In this document: piece by piece, positions 18,496-25,500 of the stretch | Layout of the letters: each line of letters starts with the position of its first letter | How positions within the stretch are numbered: the first letter of the stretch is position 1 | Assembly (NCBI GenBank): GCA_963677635.2 | Contig: CAXXXN010000001.1 | Span: 1,488,001-1,552,000 of the forward strand | Direction of reading: 5' to 3' | DNA: 64,000 nucleotides | From: Pleomorphochaeta sp009930325 | Lineage (GTDB): Bacteria > Spirochaetota > Spirochaetia > Sphaerochaetales > Sphaerochaetaceae | The notes under the pieces: model-generated | What the model was told of the DNA's origin: nothing | Seen by the model: only the letters and a program-made list of their open reading frames with translations | Databases searched by the model: none | Made by a program: the position numbers and the translations under genes

Positions 18496-18864
18496 ACTTT
18501 ATGTTATATTATACTAACAAAAAGTTGTGCTTCTATGATACTGCTATTATAAATATATACTTTTACAAAAGCCTAATAAAAAGTCAATTTTTTCAATTTA
18601 TACTAAATATGCAACTAATATAAATTTACAAAATAGAGTTTACTCTAACTAACAAAACAAGTCAAGCTTTTTAGATTCTGTATATATCAAGAAACTTTTA
18701 AAAAGATTTAAGAAATATTGCATCAGTTTTTCATCTCTTTGATTTCTTAATTAAAAATCAAATAATTAAAAAAATAGAATCAATATAACAAAAATATATT
18801 ACTTATGATATTTATTGATACAATTTAAAAAATAATTAGCAAAGTCACATTTAATGTAAATGAT

Positions 18865-18923
18865 ACGATAAAAGTGGTTCTCTCCATTAATTGGAGAATA
18901 TGTTATAATGTAATCAATTATGA
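18865..18923. repeat. Dispersed 60-bp repeat, copy 1
   Basis: Begins CGATAAAAGT and contains the small palindrome CTCCATTAATTGGAG followed by a TATAATGTAATCAATTATGA tail. A second copy with about 80 percent identity by eye lies at 22386-22445. Both precede gene remnants. Confidence 0.6.
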
Positions 18924-18934
18924 AAGAATTTATT

Positions 18935-19283
18935 AATATAATGGTTATGGAATTCCTCCAATTATTATTAATATAGTTTTGAAATTTTTTGAATATAGAG
19001 TAATTACATACGATGTACTATTCCTTTTGATGCTGAAGTTATATCAAAAACTAAGAATAAAAATGTCGGTTTGAATGTCGGTTTGAATGTCGGTTTGAAT
19101 AAAACAGAAAAGAAAGTGATACGTTATTTATTAGATGATGAGAGCTATTCTGCAGAAGATATAGCTAAAAAGGTAGATGTTACAAAGAGAACTATTGAAA
19201 GAGCTTTCAGTTCTTTACAAAATAAAGGATTAATTGAACGGATAGGTTCGAAACGTGATGGAGTTTGGCACGTTATAAAATAA
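18935..19283 (+). pseudogene. C-terminal remnant of a RecG-like/AlbA_2 transcriptional regulator
   Basis: A clean frame from 18999 to TAA 19283 reads CTIPFDAEVISKTKNKNVGLNVGLN and then a helix-turn-helix (KKVIRYLLDDESYSAEDIAKKVDVTKRTIERAFSSLQNKGLIERIG). A preceding frame carries NGYGIPPIIINIVLKFF. Both are typical of the C-terminal half of AlbA_2 (RecG-like) regulators, which often include NVGLN repeats before a winged helix. The N-terminal domain is missing and a frameshift separates the pieces, so it is dead or at most a stand-alone HTH from TTG 19071 (70 residues). Confidence 0.6.
19065..19100 (+). repeat. Three tandem copies of a 12-bp unit
   Basis: GTCGGTTTGAAT is repeated three times exactly, coding Val-Gly-Leu-Asn each time. 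It lies inside the regulator remnant and is a known style of repeat for that protein family. Confidence 0.9.
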
Positions 19284-19645
19284 TTTTACGGATTTATTAA
19301 ATATTTTTACACCCTATTAAGAAAAATTACACCCACTTTTTATATAATCGTATTGTTGTATTAATGTGTGAAATTCTAGGCATAATACTACTAATGTAAT
19401 GCTTGAAGGAACAAATTCTGTAATTTAATTATTAAAAAGAAGAGCACGAATATTTCGAAATATGAACCATTTTAGAGATATGATTTACCTTCAAAGTGCA
19501 GGGCTTAATCTACCCTACATAAAACTTGGATAATTGAGGACCCACACTAAATGACGAATGGCCAAAAAAAACTATATTAAATTAAAATTTCCTTTAGAAA
19601 AAAAGAAGCTTGATAGAAATATTTTAGCAAGCTCTTGTTGATTAA

Positions 19646-19870
19646 CTCCCTGTAAAAAGTTTAGGTATACAAGGTGATGAAATAACTTATAGAAAAGTTT
19701 GTTCATTAAAAGTTGTAACAAGTGAAGATGCTATGACTGTTGATTGGTATAGGATGCCACTAGAAGTATTACAAAATGCTGCATCAAGAATATGTAATGA
19801 AGTAGTAGGATTTAATAGAGTCTTCTATGATATTACAAGTAAAACACCTGGAACAATTGAGTGGGAATAA
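19646..19870 (+). pseudogene. guaA: 3'-terminal fragment of guaA (GMP synthase)
   Basis: The frame encodes about 74 residues: LPVKSLGIQGDEITY, then VVTSEDAMTVDWYRMP and ending DITSKTPGTIEWE-stop. This matches the extreme C-terminus of glutamine-hydrolysing GMP synthase almost word for word (SVGVQGDERTY...TSEDGMTADW...YDITSKPPGTIEWE). Only the dimerisation-domain end is present; a stop at 19643-19645 interrupts the upstream reading (QALVD-stop). The 3' end of guaA is a known insertion site for genomic islands, and a recombinase remnant follows 120 bp later. A full guaA must lie elsewhere or have been lost. Confidence 0.85.
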
Positions 19871-19988
19871 AATATAAATAGAATAGCTTCTTACATAGTA
19901 GGGTGTTATTTGTTAGTAAAACTATTGAGTGTACCAAAAGTGTACCACTTTTTATTATTTAGATGAAATTTTGTATTTTATCGACTAC

Positions 19989-20102
19989 CTAGTCTTGTTT
20001 ATTTGGGTATAAGAGAGAGTAGTTTCTAATGTTCGTTTTATTTTTTTCATGTCCTAATCTTGATAATAAAAGTAGTGGATCATATTTATTTAGCGTAGAA
20101 GG
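19989..20102 (-). pseudogene. C-terminal remnant of a tyrosine recombinase (integrase)
   Basis: On the minus strand 37 codons read NKYDPLLLLSRLGHEKNKT, NIRNYSLLYPNKQD and stop. This is the LLSRLGHEnixTTlntYshLyP ending of phage-type integrases, holding the catalytic His (of LGHE) and the Tyr region (NYSLLYP). It faces the guaA fragment tail to tail, the usual arrangement of a guaA-integrating island. Confidence 0.7.
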
Positions 20103-20124
20103 TTAAACTCTATGCTTTGCTTTT

Positions 20125-20313
20125 TTAAAATAAAAATATTTTTTCTACAGTTCTTCTATCTCTGTTTAATTCTTTGCCTAAAGCCGAGTAATTAACACTT
20201 ATTAAATCAAAATGAACGTTTATACTTCCTTTAATTATTATATATCCTCCGAATTTTTTATTTGGAATATTATAATCTAATTTTAAAGATAGGCGATTTT
20301 TATTTGAGAACAA
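20125..20313 (-). CDS. Small ORF with helix-turn-helix-like end, possibly a transposase or recombinase remnant
   Basis: A 62-codon frame ending SVNYSALGKELNRDRRTVEK, which reads like the recognition helix of an IS21-like or similar DNA-binding N-terminus. No ribosome site is clear and no continuation was found. It lies directly behind the integrase remnant, so I favour a decayed fragment over a real gene. Confidence 0.25.
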   Translation of the reverse strand: MFSNKNRLSLKLDYNIPNKKFGGYIIIKGSINVHFDLISVNYSALGKELNRDRRTVEKIFLF

Positions 20314-20494
20314 GTGTTCACGTTTAAGAGGCCTTTAATATACTAAATTGTGAAAATTATTATACATTACCCTCTTAATAGTAAATTAGAATAAAGAAGT
20401 TGAAAATATCAAAGATAAGAGATGAAAATGATACGATAAGAAATAAAAGAGGATTTAAAGTTTTTAAGATTTTAATTTATTAATTGCTTGATTA

Positions 20495-20573
20495 TGCTTG
20501 AAAATAAGTAAAATCGATATATAATTAAAGTAACTTTAAAATTTATAAGATATTGCTTGAATTTAAGCAATAT
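20495..20573 (+). promoter_or_regulatory. AbiE promoter with two operator palindromes
   Basis: A promoter TTGAAA (20498-20503), 16-bp gap, TATAAT (20520-20525) precedes abiEi. Two related 16-mers flank it: TGCTTGAAAATAAGTA at 20495-20510 over the -35, and TGCTTGAATTTAAGCA at 20554-20569 downstream of the likely start of transcription. The second sits in a 24-bp palindrome with 9-bp arms (20550-20573). AbiEi antitoxins are known to repress their own promoter by binding paired inverted repeats. Confidence 0.7.
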
Positions 20574-20593
20574 TGGGAGAAAAGTGAAATATT

Positions 20594-21361
20594 ATGAAAG
20601 AATATATAAAATTAGCAAAGAAAATCACATTTTCATTAAAAGATGTGACTGATATAACAGGAAATAAAAGTACATCAACTTCATTAATCAGTAGATGGTT
20701 AAAGAAAAATTATGTTGTTAGAATCCGTAAAGATTTATATACATGCATAGATTTAACAACGGGTGATGTAATTGCTAATAAGTATCAAATAGCTTGTGCG
20801 ATAAATGAAGATGCTTATGTATCTCATCATACTGCCTTTGAATTTTATGGAATGGCAAACCAAGTTTATAACACAGTGTATGTTTCCTCTTATAAACGCT
20901 TTAATGATTTCGAATTTAGAGGGATAAGGTATAAATCTGTAAATACAAATTTTAAAGATGGAGTTATAGCGGTAAAAAATATTGAAGGTCTTAAAGTAAC
21001 TGATATAGAAAGAACATATGTTGATAGTATTAATCTTGTTTCAAAAATTAGTGGAGTAGAAGAGTTAATAAATATCTCACAAGTTCTTGGAAAATTAGAT
21101 GAAGATAAATTACTTAAATATTTAGAGATTTATAATAAAAAAATACTATATCAAAAAATAGGTTATTTTCTTAGTAATTATTATGAAGGTGAGAAGATAA
21201 GCAATAATTTTTTTGATATCTGTCAGTTAAAATCAAGCAAAAGTGTACGTTATTTGATACAAAAATATGAAGGTAAATTTGATAATATTTGGAATTTGGT
21301 AATACCTGAAGAATTTATAGTAGATAAAAATAAGCAAAGAGAACCTAATGACTATATTTGA
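20594..21361 (+). CDS. abiEi: AbiEi-family antitoxin of a type IV toxin-antitoxin pair
   Basis: A 255-residue protein. It has an N-terminal winged helix (residues 1-50, ending SLISRWLKKNYVVRIRKDLY), then the AbiEi body beginning IANKYQIACAINEDAYVSHHTAFEFYGM. It both represses the operon and blocks the toxin's effect in known AbiE systems. It is the first gene of a two-gene operon and overlaps the toxin by 14 bp. Two operator-like palindromes precede it. It lies within the decayed integration zone, so it is probably mobile-element cargo that survived through selection. Confidence 0.9.
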   Translation: MKEYIKLAKKITFSLKDVTDITGNKSTSTSLISRWLKKNYVVRIRKDLYTCIDLTTGDVIANKYQIACAINEDAYVSHHTAFEFYGMANQVYNTVYVSSYKRFNDFEFRGIRYKSVNTNFKDGVIAVKNIEGLKVTDIERTYVDSINLVSKISGVEELINISQVLGKLDEDKLLKYLEIYNKKILYQKIGYFLSNYYEGEKISNNFFDICQLKSSKSVRYLIQKYEGKFDNIWNLVIPEEFIVDKNKQREPNDYI

Positions 21362-22289
21362 TAAGAATTATATAAGTAAAAAATCCTCTGAAAGTGGGTT
21401 TAATCGAGATACTTATGAAAAAGTGCTTAGATTGGTTGATGTTTTAGAATTTGTCAACCATGATGAATTTTTAAATGAAAGGTTAGCTTTAAAAGGTGGT
21501 ACAGCGATAAATTTACTTGAATTGGATCTTCCTCGTTTGTCTGTTGATATAGATTTAGATTATTTGAATAATGTTGATGTCGAACAAATGAAAAGAGACC
21601 GAGAAGAAATAAGCGCTAGAATATTAAAATTTATGGAGCAAAAAGGGTATTTGAGGAATAAAAGTGATAGAATGTCGTTTGTTTTAGATTCGTATTATTT
21701 CTCATACATTAATTCAGGTGGTAATAAAGATAATATTAAATTTGATATTAATTATGTTATGAGAGCCCATATATATAAAGCTATAAAAAGGAATGTTTTA
21801 ACTGATTTGTTTCAAGTTGATGGAGGAGTGAATTCTCTTAGCAGTTTAGAAATATATGGCAGTAAAATTAATGCTCTTAATAATCGTGCAGCAGTAAGAG
21901 ATTTGTATGATGTGTATAAACTTATTAATAAAAAATTTCTTTTTGAAAAGAAAGATCAGTTGAGAAAAACCGTAATATTTTATCATGTTTTAACAAGTGA
22001 TAAAATTGATGGGGATTTTACTTTAAAATCAACTGATAAATTAAATCAGCATAGTATTTTGAGGGAATTAGTTCCAGTATTAAAAAAAAGTGAGGCCTTT
22101 CTACTTAAAGATGCATTAGGATTAGTACGATCATTTGTAAATGAGTTAATGAATATAACAGATAAAGAAAAAGATTTTATTAGAAAATTTTGTAATAGGG
22201 AATATTGCCCTGAGTTATTATTTGAAAATACAATAATTTTGAATAATATAAAAAATCATCCTATGGCAATGTGGAAAACTCGAAAATAA
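21348..22289 (+). CDS. abiEii: AbiEii-family nucleotidyltransferase toxin
   Basis: A 313-residue nucleotidyltransferase-like toxin. The motifs of the AbiEii/AbiGii family are complete: LKGGTAINLL (48-57), SVDIDLDY with Asp67, Asp69 and Asp71, Asp133 in KFDINYV, and SKINALNNRAAVRDLYDVYKL (172-192). Members stop growth by transferring nucleotides, in studied cases to tRNA, and protect populations from phage. ATG 21348 lies within the antitoxin gene. The length and motifs suggest an active toxin. Confidence 0.9.
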   Translation: MTIFDKNYISKKSSESGFNRDTYEKVLRLVDVLEFVNHDEFLNERLALKGGTAINLLELDLPRLSVDIDLDYLNNVDVEQMKRDREEISARILKFMEQKGYLRNKSDRMSFVLDSYYFSYINSGGNKDNIKFDINYVMRAHIYKAIKRNVLTDLFQVDGGVNSLSSLEIYGSKINALNNRAAVRDLYDVYKLINKKFLFEKKDQLRKTVIFYHVLTSDKIDGDFTLKSTDKLNQHSILRELVPVLKKSEAFLLKDALGLVRSFVNELMNITDKEKDFIRKFCNREYCPELLFENTIILNNIKNHPMAMWKTRK

Positions 22290-22310
22290 TGGAAAGAGCC
22301 AGCGATATGT

Positions 22311-22351
22311 TTTTGGGTCGCTAAAAATGTAGGTTTCAGATTAAAATAAGC
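22311..22351. repeat. Dispersed 40-bp repeat (pairs with about 24494-24533)
   Basis: TCGCTAAAAATGTAGGTTT...ATTAAAATAAGC here and CCGCTAAAAAGTAGGTTT...ATTAAAATATGC at about 24494-24533 match closely. Function unknown. Confidence 0.5.
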
Positions 22352-22385
22352 CTAATTTTAAAGAATAATCTTCAGGAGAAATTAT

Positions 22386-22445
22386 GCGATAAAAGTAACT
22401 ATCTCCATTAATTTGGGAATATGCTATTATGTAATCAATTATGAA
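22386..22445. repeat. Dispersed 60-bp repeat, copy 2
   Basis: GCGATAAAAGTAACTATCTC...GTAATCAATTATGAA matches the copy at 18865-18923 with a few substitutions; the small palindrome is partly broken here. Confidence 0.6.
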
Positions 22446-22811
22446 TGTATATGGTAATCTAAAATTATCCTAAAATTTTTAAATTTTCAGTTGAAAATAA
22501 TTTTTTGTAAGATACTTTAATTCATCTATCTTTGATACTATAAAGTCTTTTAATCCTTCGAATAGTTCATTTTGTTGAAAATTTATTATTTAGTGTTTTA
22601 TTAATTTGTAAAAAATGCATGCTTCTAGCTTCATGTTAATCTTAAATTTTTGTTTGCATCTGTAAAGTGTCACTTTTGTTATAACCTTAATACGTATGAT
22701 GACGTTGTTATCTTGTTTATAGTGATACGTGTAAAAGGCTAAGCTTATTAAACTATAGCAATCAGCCAAGTTACTTATTATAATGGGATACACCAACATG
22801 GAGGCATCTAG

Positions 22812-23429
22812 ATGATTAGTAAGAAAGAGCGTATGAACAGCTTATCTCATGGTATTGGGGTTATTTTTGGAATTGCCGCATTAATCTTCCTAGAAATCAG
22901 AGCCCACAACAGCTTTAATGAAGAGCTTGCTTTCCTTATCTACGGAATTTCTCAAATCATTTTATACCTCACATCAACTGCGACACATCTACTTACTGGT
23001 AAGCCTAAATCCCATGCTGTTGTTAGAGTTCTCGACCAGTCTGCTGTCTATCTCCTTATCGCTGGTACTTATACTCCGATAGCAATGCTCGTACTACCGA
23101 ATCCATTTAAGTGGCAATTACTCTTACTTATTTGGACTATGGCAGTGGCAGGAATTATAATGAAATCAGTATTTATTGCAAAGGAGCATCTTCTCTCTGA
23201 TTTACTATATTTACCGATGGGCTGGATGGTCTTGTTATTCTTGAATCCTTTAAGAAGATTCTCTCCTGAGGGTTTATTATTCTGGATATTTGCAGGTGGT
23301 ATCACCTACTCAGTTGGTATTATTTTTTATGCAGTAAAAAAAATACCTTACCATCATCTGATTTGGCACCTTTTTGTAATTGGTGGAAGCGTTTGTTTCT
23401 TTATTGGCTTCCTACTTCATCTTGTCTAA
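22812..23429 (+). CDS. Hemolysin III (YqfA/PAQR) family membrane protein
   Basis: A 205-residue protein with seven membrane helices. Conserved parts are LSHGIGVIFG (10-19), YGISQIILYLTSTATHLL, RVLDQSAVYLLIAGTYTP and the C-terminal YHHLIWHLFVIGGS. The His and Asp residues in these motifs match the metal site of PAQR-type proteins. The function in bacteria is unclear despite the name. Its base composition is visibly less AT-rich than its surroundings, suggesting separate ancestry. GGAGG lies seven bases before the ATG. It stands alone. Confidence 0.9.
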   Translation: MISKKERMNSLSHGIGVIFGIAALIFLEIRAHNSFNEELAFLIYGISQIILYLTSTATHLLTGKPKSHAVVRVLDQSAVYLLIAGTYTPIAMLVLPNPFKWQLLLLIWTMAVAGIIMKSVFIAKEHLLSDLLYLPMGWMVLLFLNPLRRFSPEGLLFWIFAGGITYSVGIIFYAVKKIPYHHLIWHLFVIGGSVCFFIGFLLHLV

Positions 23430-23523
23430 AATCATGTTTACATCAAATCTCAGATACTATTAAACAAATTATTTAAGCTATACTAAGAAATAACACATTC
23501 ATATTTATAATTATTATTTATAA

Positions 23524-24288
23524 TTATTTAATGCCAATAAGTAGTTTTGATTTGGATAACATTAATCTTTTTGCATCTTTTTTAGTCATAGGCTCCCCAT
23601 CTGTTGTTGATACAAATTTTACTTTTTTAAACCCCATATTATTTAATTTTTTAATTATTTGATCAGGAGATCCATAATATCTTTCAGAGAATAAATCATG
23701 AATGGCAAAAGAACCACCTTTTTTTAAGAGAGAAAGAATATTAACTAACATTTCAACTCTATCTCCAGGTACATTGTGAATAACATAATTTGATGTAATA
23801 AAATCAAAGCTTTCTTTTTCTAAGTTCAATTTAGTTATATCACCTTGAATAAATCTTGTATTATTAATTTTCTCTTCACTAGCATTTAATTCACAAACCT
23901 CTTTTGAAAAAGCATTATATTCAGCTCCCCATCTATCCATTCCAACGACAATGGAGTCTTTATTTTTTTTAGCACACTCAATTGCTAATGCGCCACTACC
24001 ACACCCGATATCAAGTATTTTTTCTCCAGGGTTTACTTTTACAAAAGATGCAACATATTTAATTATTTTCCACGCCGTTGAATTAGTTTTACTATAATCA
24101 AATTCTTTAGACATATAATACACTCTTAAGGTAAACAATGAATAAATAATTGTGATAATGCTAAATATTAATTCTAAGACAAAACTCCCTTTATTAATAA
24201 AGAAAATACTTAATCCAAATAATATAATTAATCCTATTAGAAGAGTGTTTATTAACCATTTTGGAATCCAGTTCCCATATTTAACCAT
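23524..24288 (-). CDS. Membrane-anchored class I SAM-dependent methyltransferase
   Basis: A 254-residue protein. Two N-terminal helices (about 11-32 and 35-55) are followed by a class I methyltransferase domain: ILDIGCGSGA (91-100) for SAM binding, the acidic loop GMDRWG, FIQGDITKL and DFITSNYVIHNVPGDR. The substrate is unknown. The frame extends to TTG 24300, but that codon is part of the ribosome site TTGGAGG, so ATG 24288 is the start. A palindrome related to the one before the MATE gene sits at 24308-24325 in its promoter, suggesting shared control with the neighbouring efflux cluster. Confidence 0.8.
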   Translation of the reverse strand: MVKYGNWIPKWLINTLLIGLIILFGLSIFFINKGSFVLELIFSIITIIYSLFTLRVYYMSKEFDYSKTNSTAWKIIKYVASFVKVNPGEKILDIGCGSGALAIECAKKNKDSIVVGMDRWGAEYNAFSKEVCELNASEEKINNTRFIQGDITKLNLEKESFDFITSNYVIHNVPGDRVEMLVNILSLLKKGGSFAIHDLFSERYYGSPDQIIKKLNNMGFKKVKFVSTTDGEPMTKKDAKRLMLSKSKLLIGIK

Positions 24289-24307
24289 AATAGCCTCCAA
24301 ATATTGA

Positions 24308-24325
24308 TATTAGTTTAGGCTAACA
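24308..24325. promoter_or_regulatory. Operator-like palindrome in the methyltransferase promoter
   Basis: TATTAGTTTAGGCTAACA matches 14 of 18 positions of the palindrome TGTTAGTTTTAACTAACA at 25457-25474 in front of the MATE operon. It lies 20 bp upstream of the methyltransferase ATG. Confidence 0.5.
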
Positions 24326-24715
24326 TATGTAAAAAGTAAAGATATAATAGTAATTATTTTTTACCTAGTTAAGAAGGATGCACCCAATTTTTCTGTAATC
24401 ATTTTGTTTTATTTATGCATAAATTTCTATTTATTTTGAGATTTATTGTAAATTGTATAATGAAAGTGTAGCCTTGAAGTAAGTAATTTGCTGTTTTAGG
24501 CCGCTAAAAAGTAGGTTTGATATTAAAATATGCATGCTTTTAAAAAAATAAGTTATTTGAAAATGGCAAATACTTTTAGAATATTTTCGACTAATAATAT
24601 TCTGAAAGATTAGATGTTGTGATAGTGTGAAATCCCAGGTTAGTGAAAACTTTTCAAATTTGATGTAAAAAAAGATAAAAATTTACAAATGTAAATAATA
24701 ATTTTATAAAAAAGA
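24326..24715. other. Intergenic stretch between divergent genes
   Basis: It holds the dispersed repeat at about 24494-24533 and a diverged copy of the CACCCA-TTTTT string near 24380. No gene is seen. Confidence 0.5.
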
Positions 24716-24761
24716 TTGACATGGCTAACATTTAATAGTATAAGATATAACAGCGTTATAT
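24716..24761 (+). promoter_or_regulatory. tetR-type gene promoter with overlapping palindrome
   Basis: TTGACA (24716-24721), 17 bp, TATAAG (24739-24744), then the perfect palindrome ATATAACAGCGTTATAT (24745-24761) at the expected start of transcription. The spacer contains GGCTAACAT, a half-site of the palindromes at 24308 and 25457. Autoregulation is likely. Confidence 0.65.
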
Positions 24762-24781
24762 AAATATACTAGGATAAAGTA

Positions 24782-25390
24782 ATGAATGACTTAACAAGAG
24801 AAAAAATATTAAAAATAGCTTTTAAAGAATTTCTTCAAAAGGGTTTTGAAAATACTTCTTTAAGAAATATTGCCAAGTTGTCAAATTTAACAACAGGAGC
24901 TATTTATGGATATTTTAATGGTAAAAGTGATATCTTTGATTCTCTTGTGAAAGAAGCTTCATTAGGTCTTTATGATATAATGAATAATAGCATAAAAGAT
25001 TTCTTTGAAAATGATATTGAAAATCAAATATTAAATTTCGGACAAAATGTTGAAAAAACAGTATTCCCTTTAGTAGATTATATATTTGCACATTATGATG
25101 AATTTCAACTGATATTTTTAAAATCTAAAGGTACTGAATATCAATACTATATAGATAGATTTGTAGATTTAGAAATTAAAAATACTATCGCATTTGTCGA
25201 TTATTTAGTTGATAAGAAACAAATAGAAAATAGACCCACAGATACAGTAATATCAATTCTTAGTGAACATAGTGTATTATCAATGTTTGAAGTATTAACC
25301 ATAGGCCTATCTATTGAAGAAGCAAAAGAACAAGTAGTATATATTTCAAATTTTTATTATACCGGTTGGCTTAATATAATAAAAAAATAG
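24782..25390 (+). CDS. TetR/AcrR-family transcriptional regulator
   Basis: A 202-residue regulator. The N-terminal DNA-binding domain is textbook (REKILKIAFKEFLQKGFENT, SLRNIAKLSNLTTGAIYGYF). The rest is a helical ligand-binding domain with no recognised specificity. It heads the MATE-ABC-ABC efflux cluster and most likely represses it. Candidate operators are the palindromes at 24745-24761 and 25457-25474. ATG 24782 follows AGGATAA. Confidence 0.9.
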   Translation: MNDLTREKILKIAFKEFLQKGFENTSLRNIAKLSNLTTGAIYGYFNGKSDIFDSLVKEASLGLYDIMNNSIKDFFENDIENQILNFGQNVEKTVFPLVDYIFAHYDEFQLIFLKSKGTEYQYYIDRFVDLEIKNTIAFVDYLVDKKQIENRPTDTVISILSEHSVLSMFEVLTIGLSIEEAKEQVVYISNFYYTGWLNIIKK

Positions 25391-25416
25391 AAAAAAAATA
25401 AATAAGGATGTTTATA

Positions 25417-25500
25417 ATGATGCAAAAACAAAGCATCATATTTTTTAAAATATTTTTGTTAGTTTTAACTAACAGTATTAGGAGTTTTTATGCAAGATAA
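25417..25500 (+). CDS. Candidate 27-residue leader peptide overlapping the MATE start
   Basis: ATG 25417 follows AAGGATG and opens a frame MMQKQSIIFFKIFLLVLTNS ending at TAA 25498-25500, eleven bases inside the MATE gene. It is hydrophobic. The same DNA also forms a hairpin (ATGATGC/GCATCAT, 25417-25439) followed by six T, which would act as a terminator, so the region could attenuate the efflux operon. The sequence does not prove that the peptide is made. Confidence 0.35.
   Translation: MMQKQSIIFFKIFLLVLTNSIRSFYAR
25457..25474. promoter_or_regulatory. Operator-like palindrome before the MATE operon
   Basis: TGTTAGTTTTAACTAACA has perfect 8-bp arms with a 2-bp centre. It lies 15 bp before the MATE ATG and resembles the site at 24308-24325. 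It is a likely target for the TetR-type regulator next door. Confidence 0.55.

Larger units (their letters stand above)
18430..19064. other. Long AT-rich gap upstream of the NOSP operon
   Basis: It contains the Fur-like site, the dispersed repeat at 18865-18923 and, from about 18935, fragments belonging to the broken regulator described next. No complete gene seen. Confidence 0.5.
19284..20494. other. Decayed mobile-element interval
   Basis: Besides the guaA, integrase and HTH fragments, it contains the ACACCCACTTTT...TAATCGTATT string near 19330-19360, also present near 1604-1630, and a direct repeat GTGTACCAAAA/GTGTACCAC near 19928-19948. No intact gene seen. Confidence 0.5.
22290..22811. 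other. Gap with dispersed repeats
   Basis: It contains repeat copies at 22311-22351 and 22386-22445. The remainder is AT-rich with no supportable gene. A good ribosome site (GGAGG) ends the interval before ATG 22812. Confidence 0.5.

Noticed and set aside
19065..19100. Three tandem 12-bp units, as a possible CRISPR or regulatory repeat
   Set aside because: The units are contiguous without spacers and code for the Val-Gly-Leu-Asn repeats of a RecG-like regulator.
22590..22799. 69-codon minus-strand frame
   Set aside because: No ribosome site, odd composition and no family resemblance; it covers the promoter side of the hemolysin-III gene.
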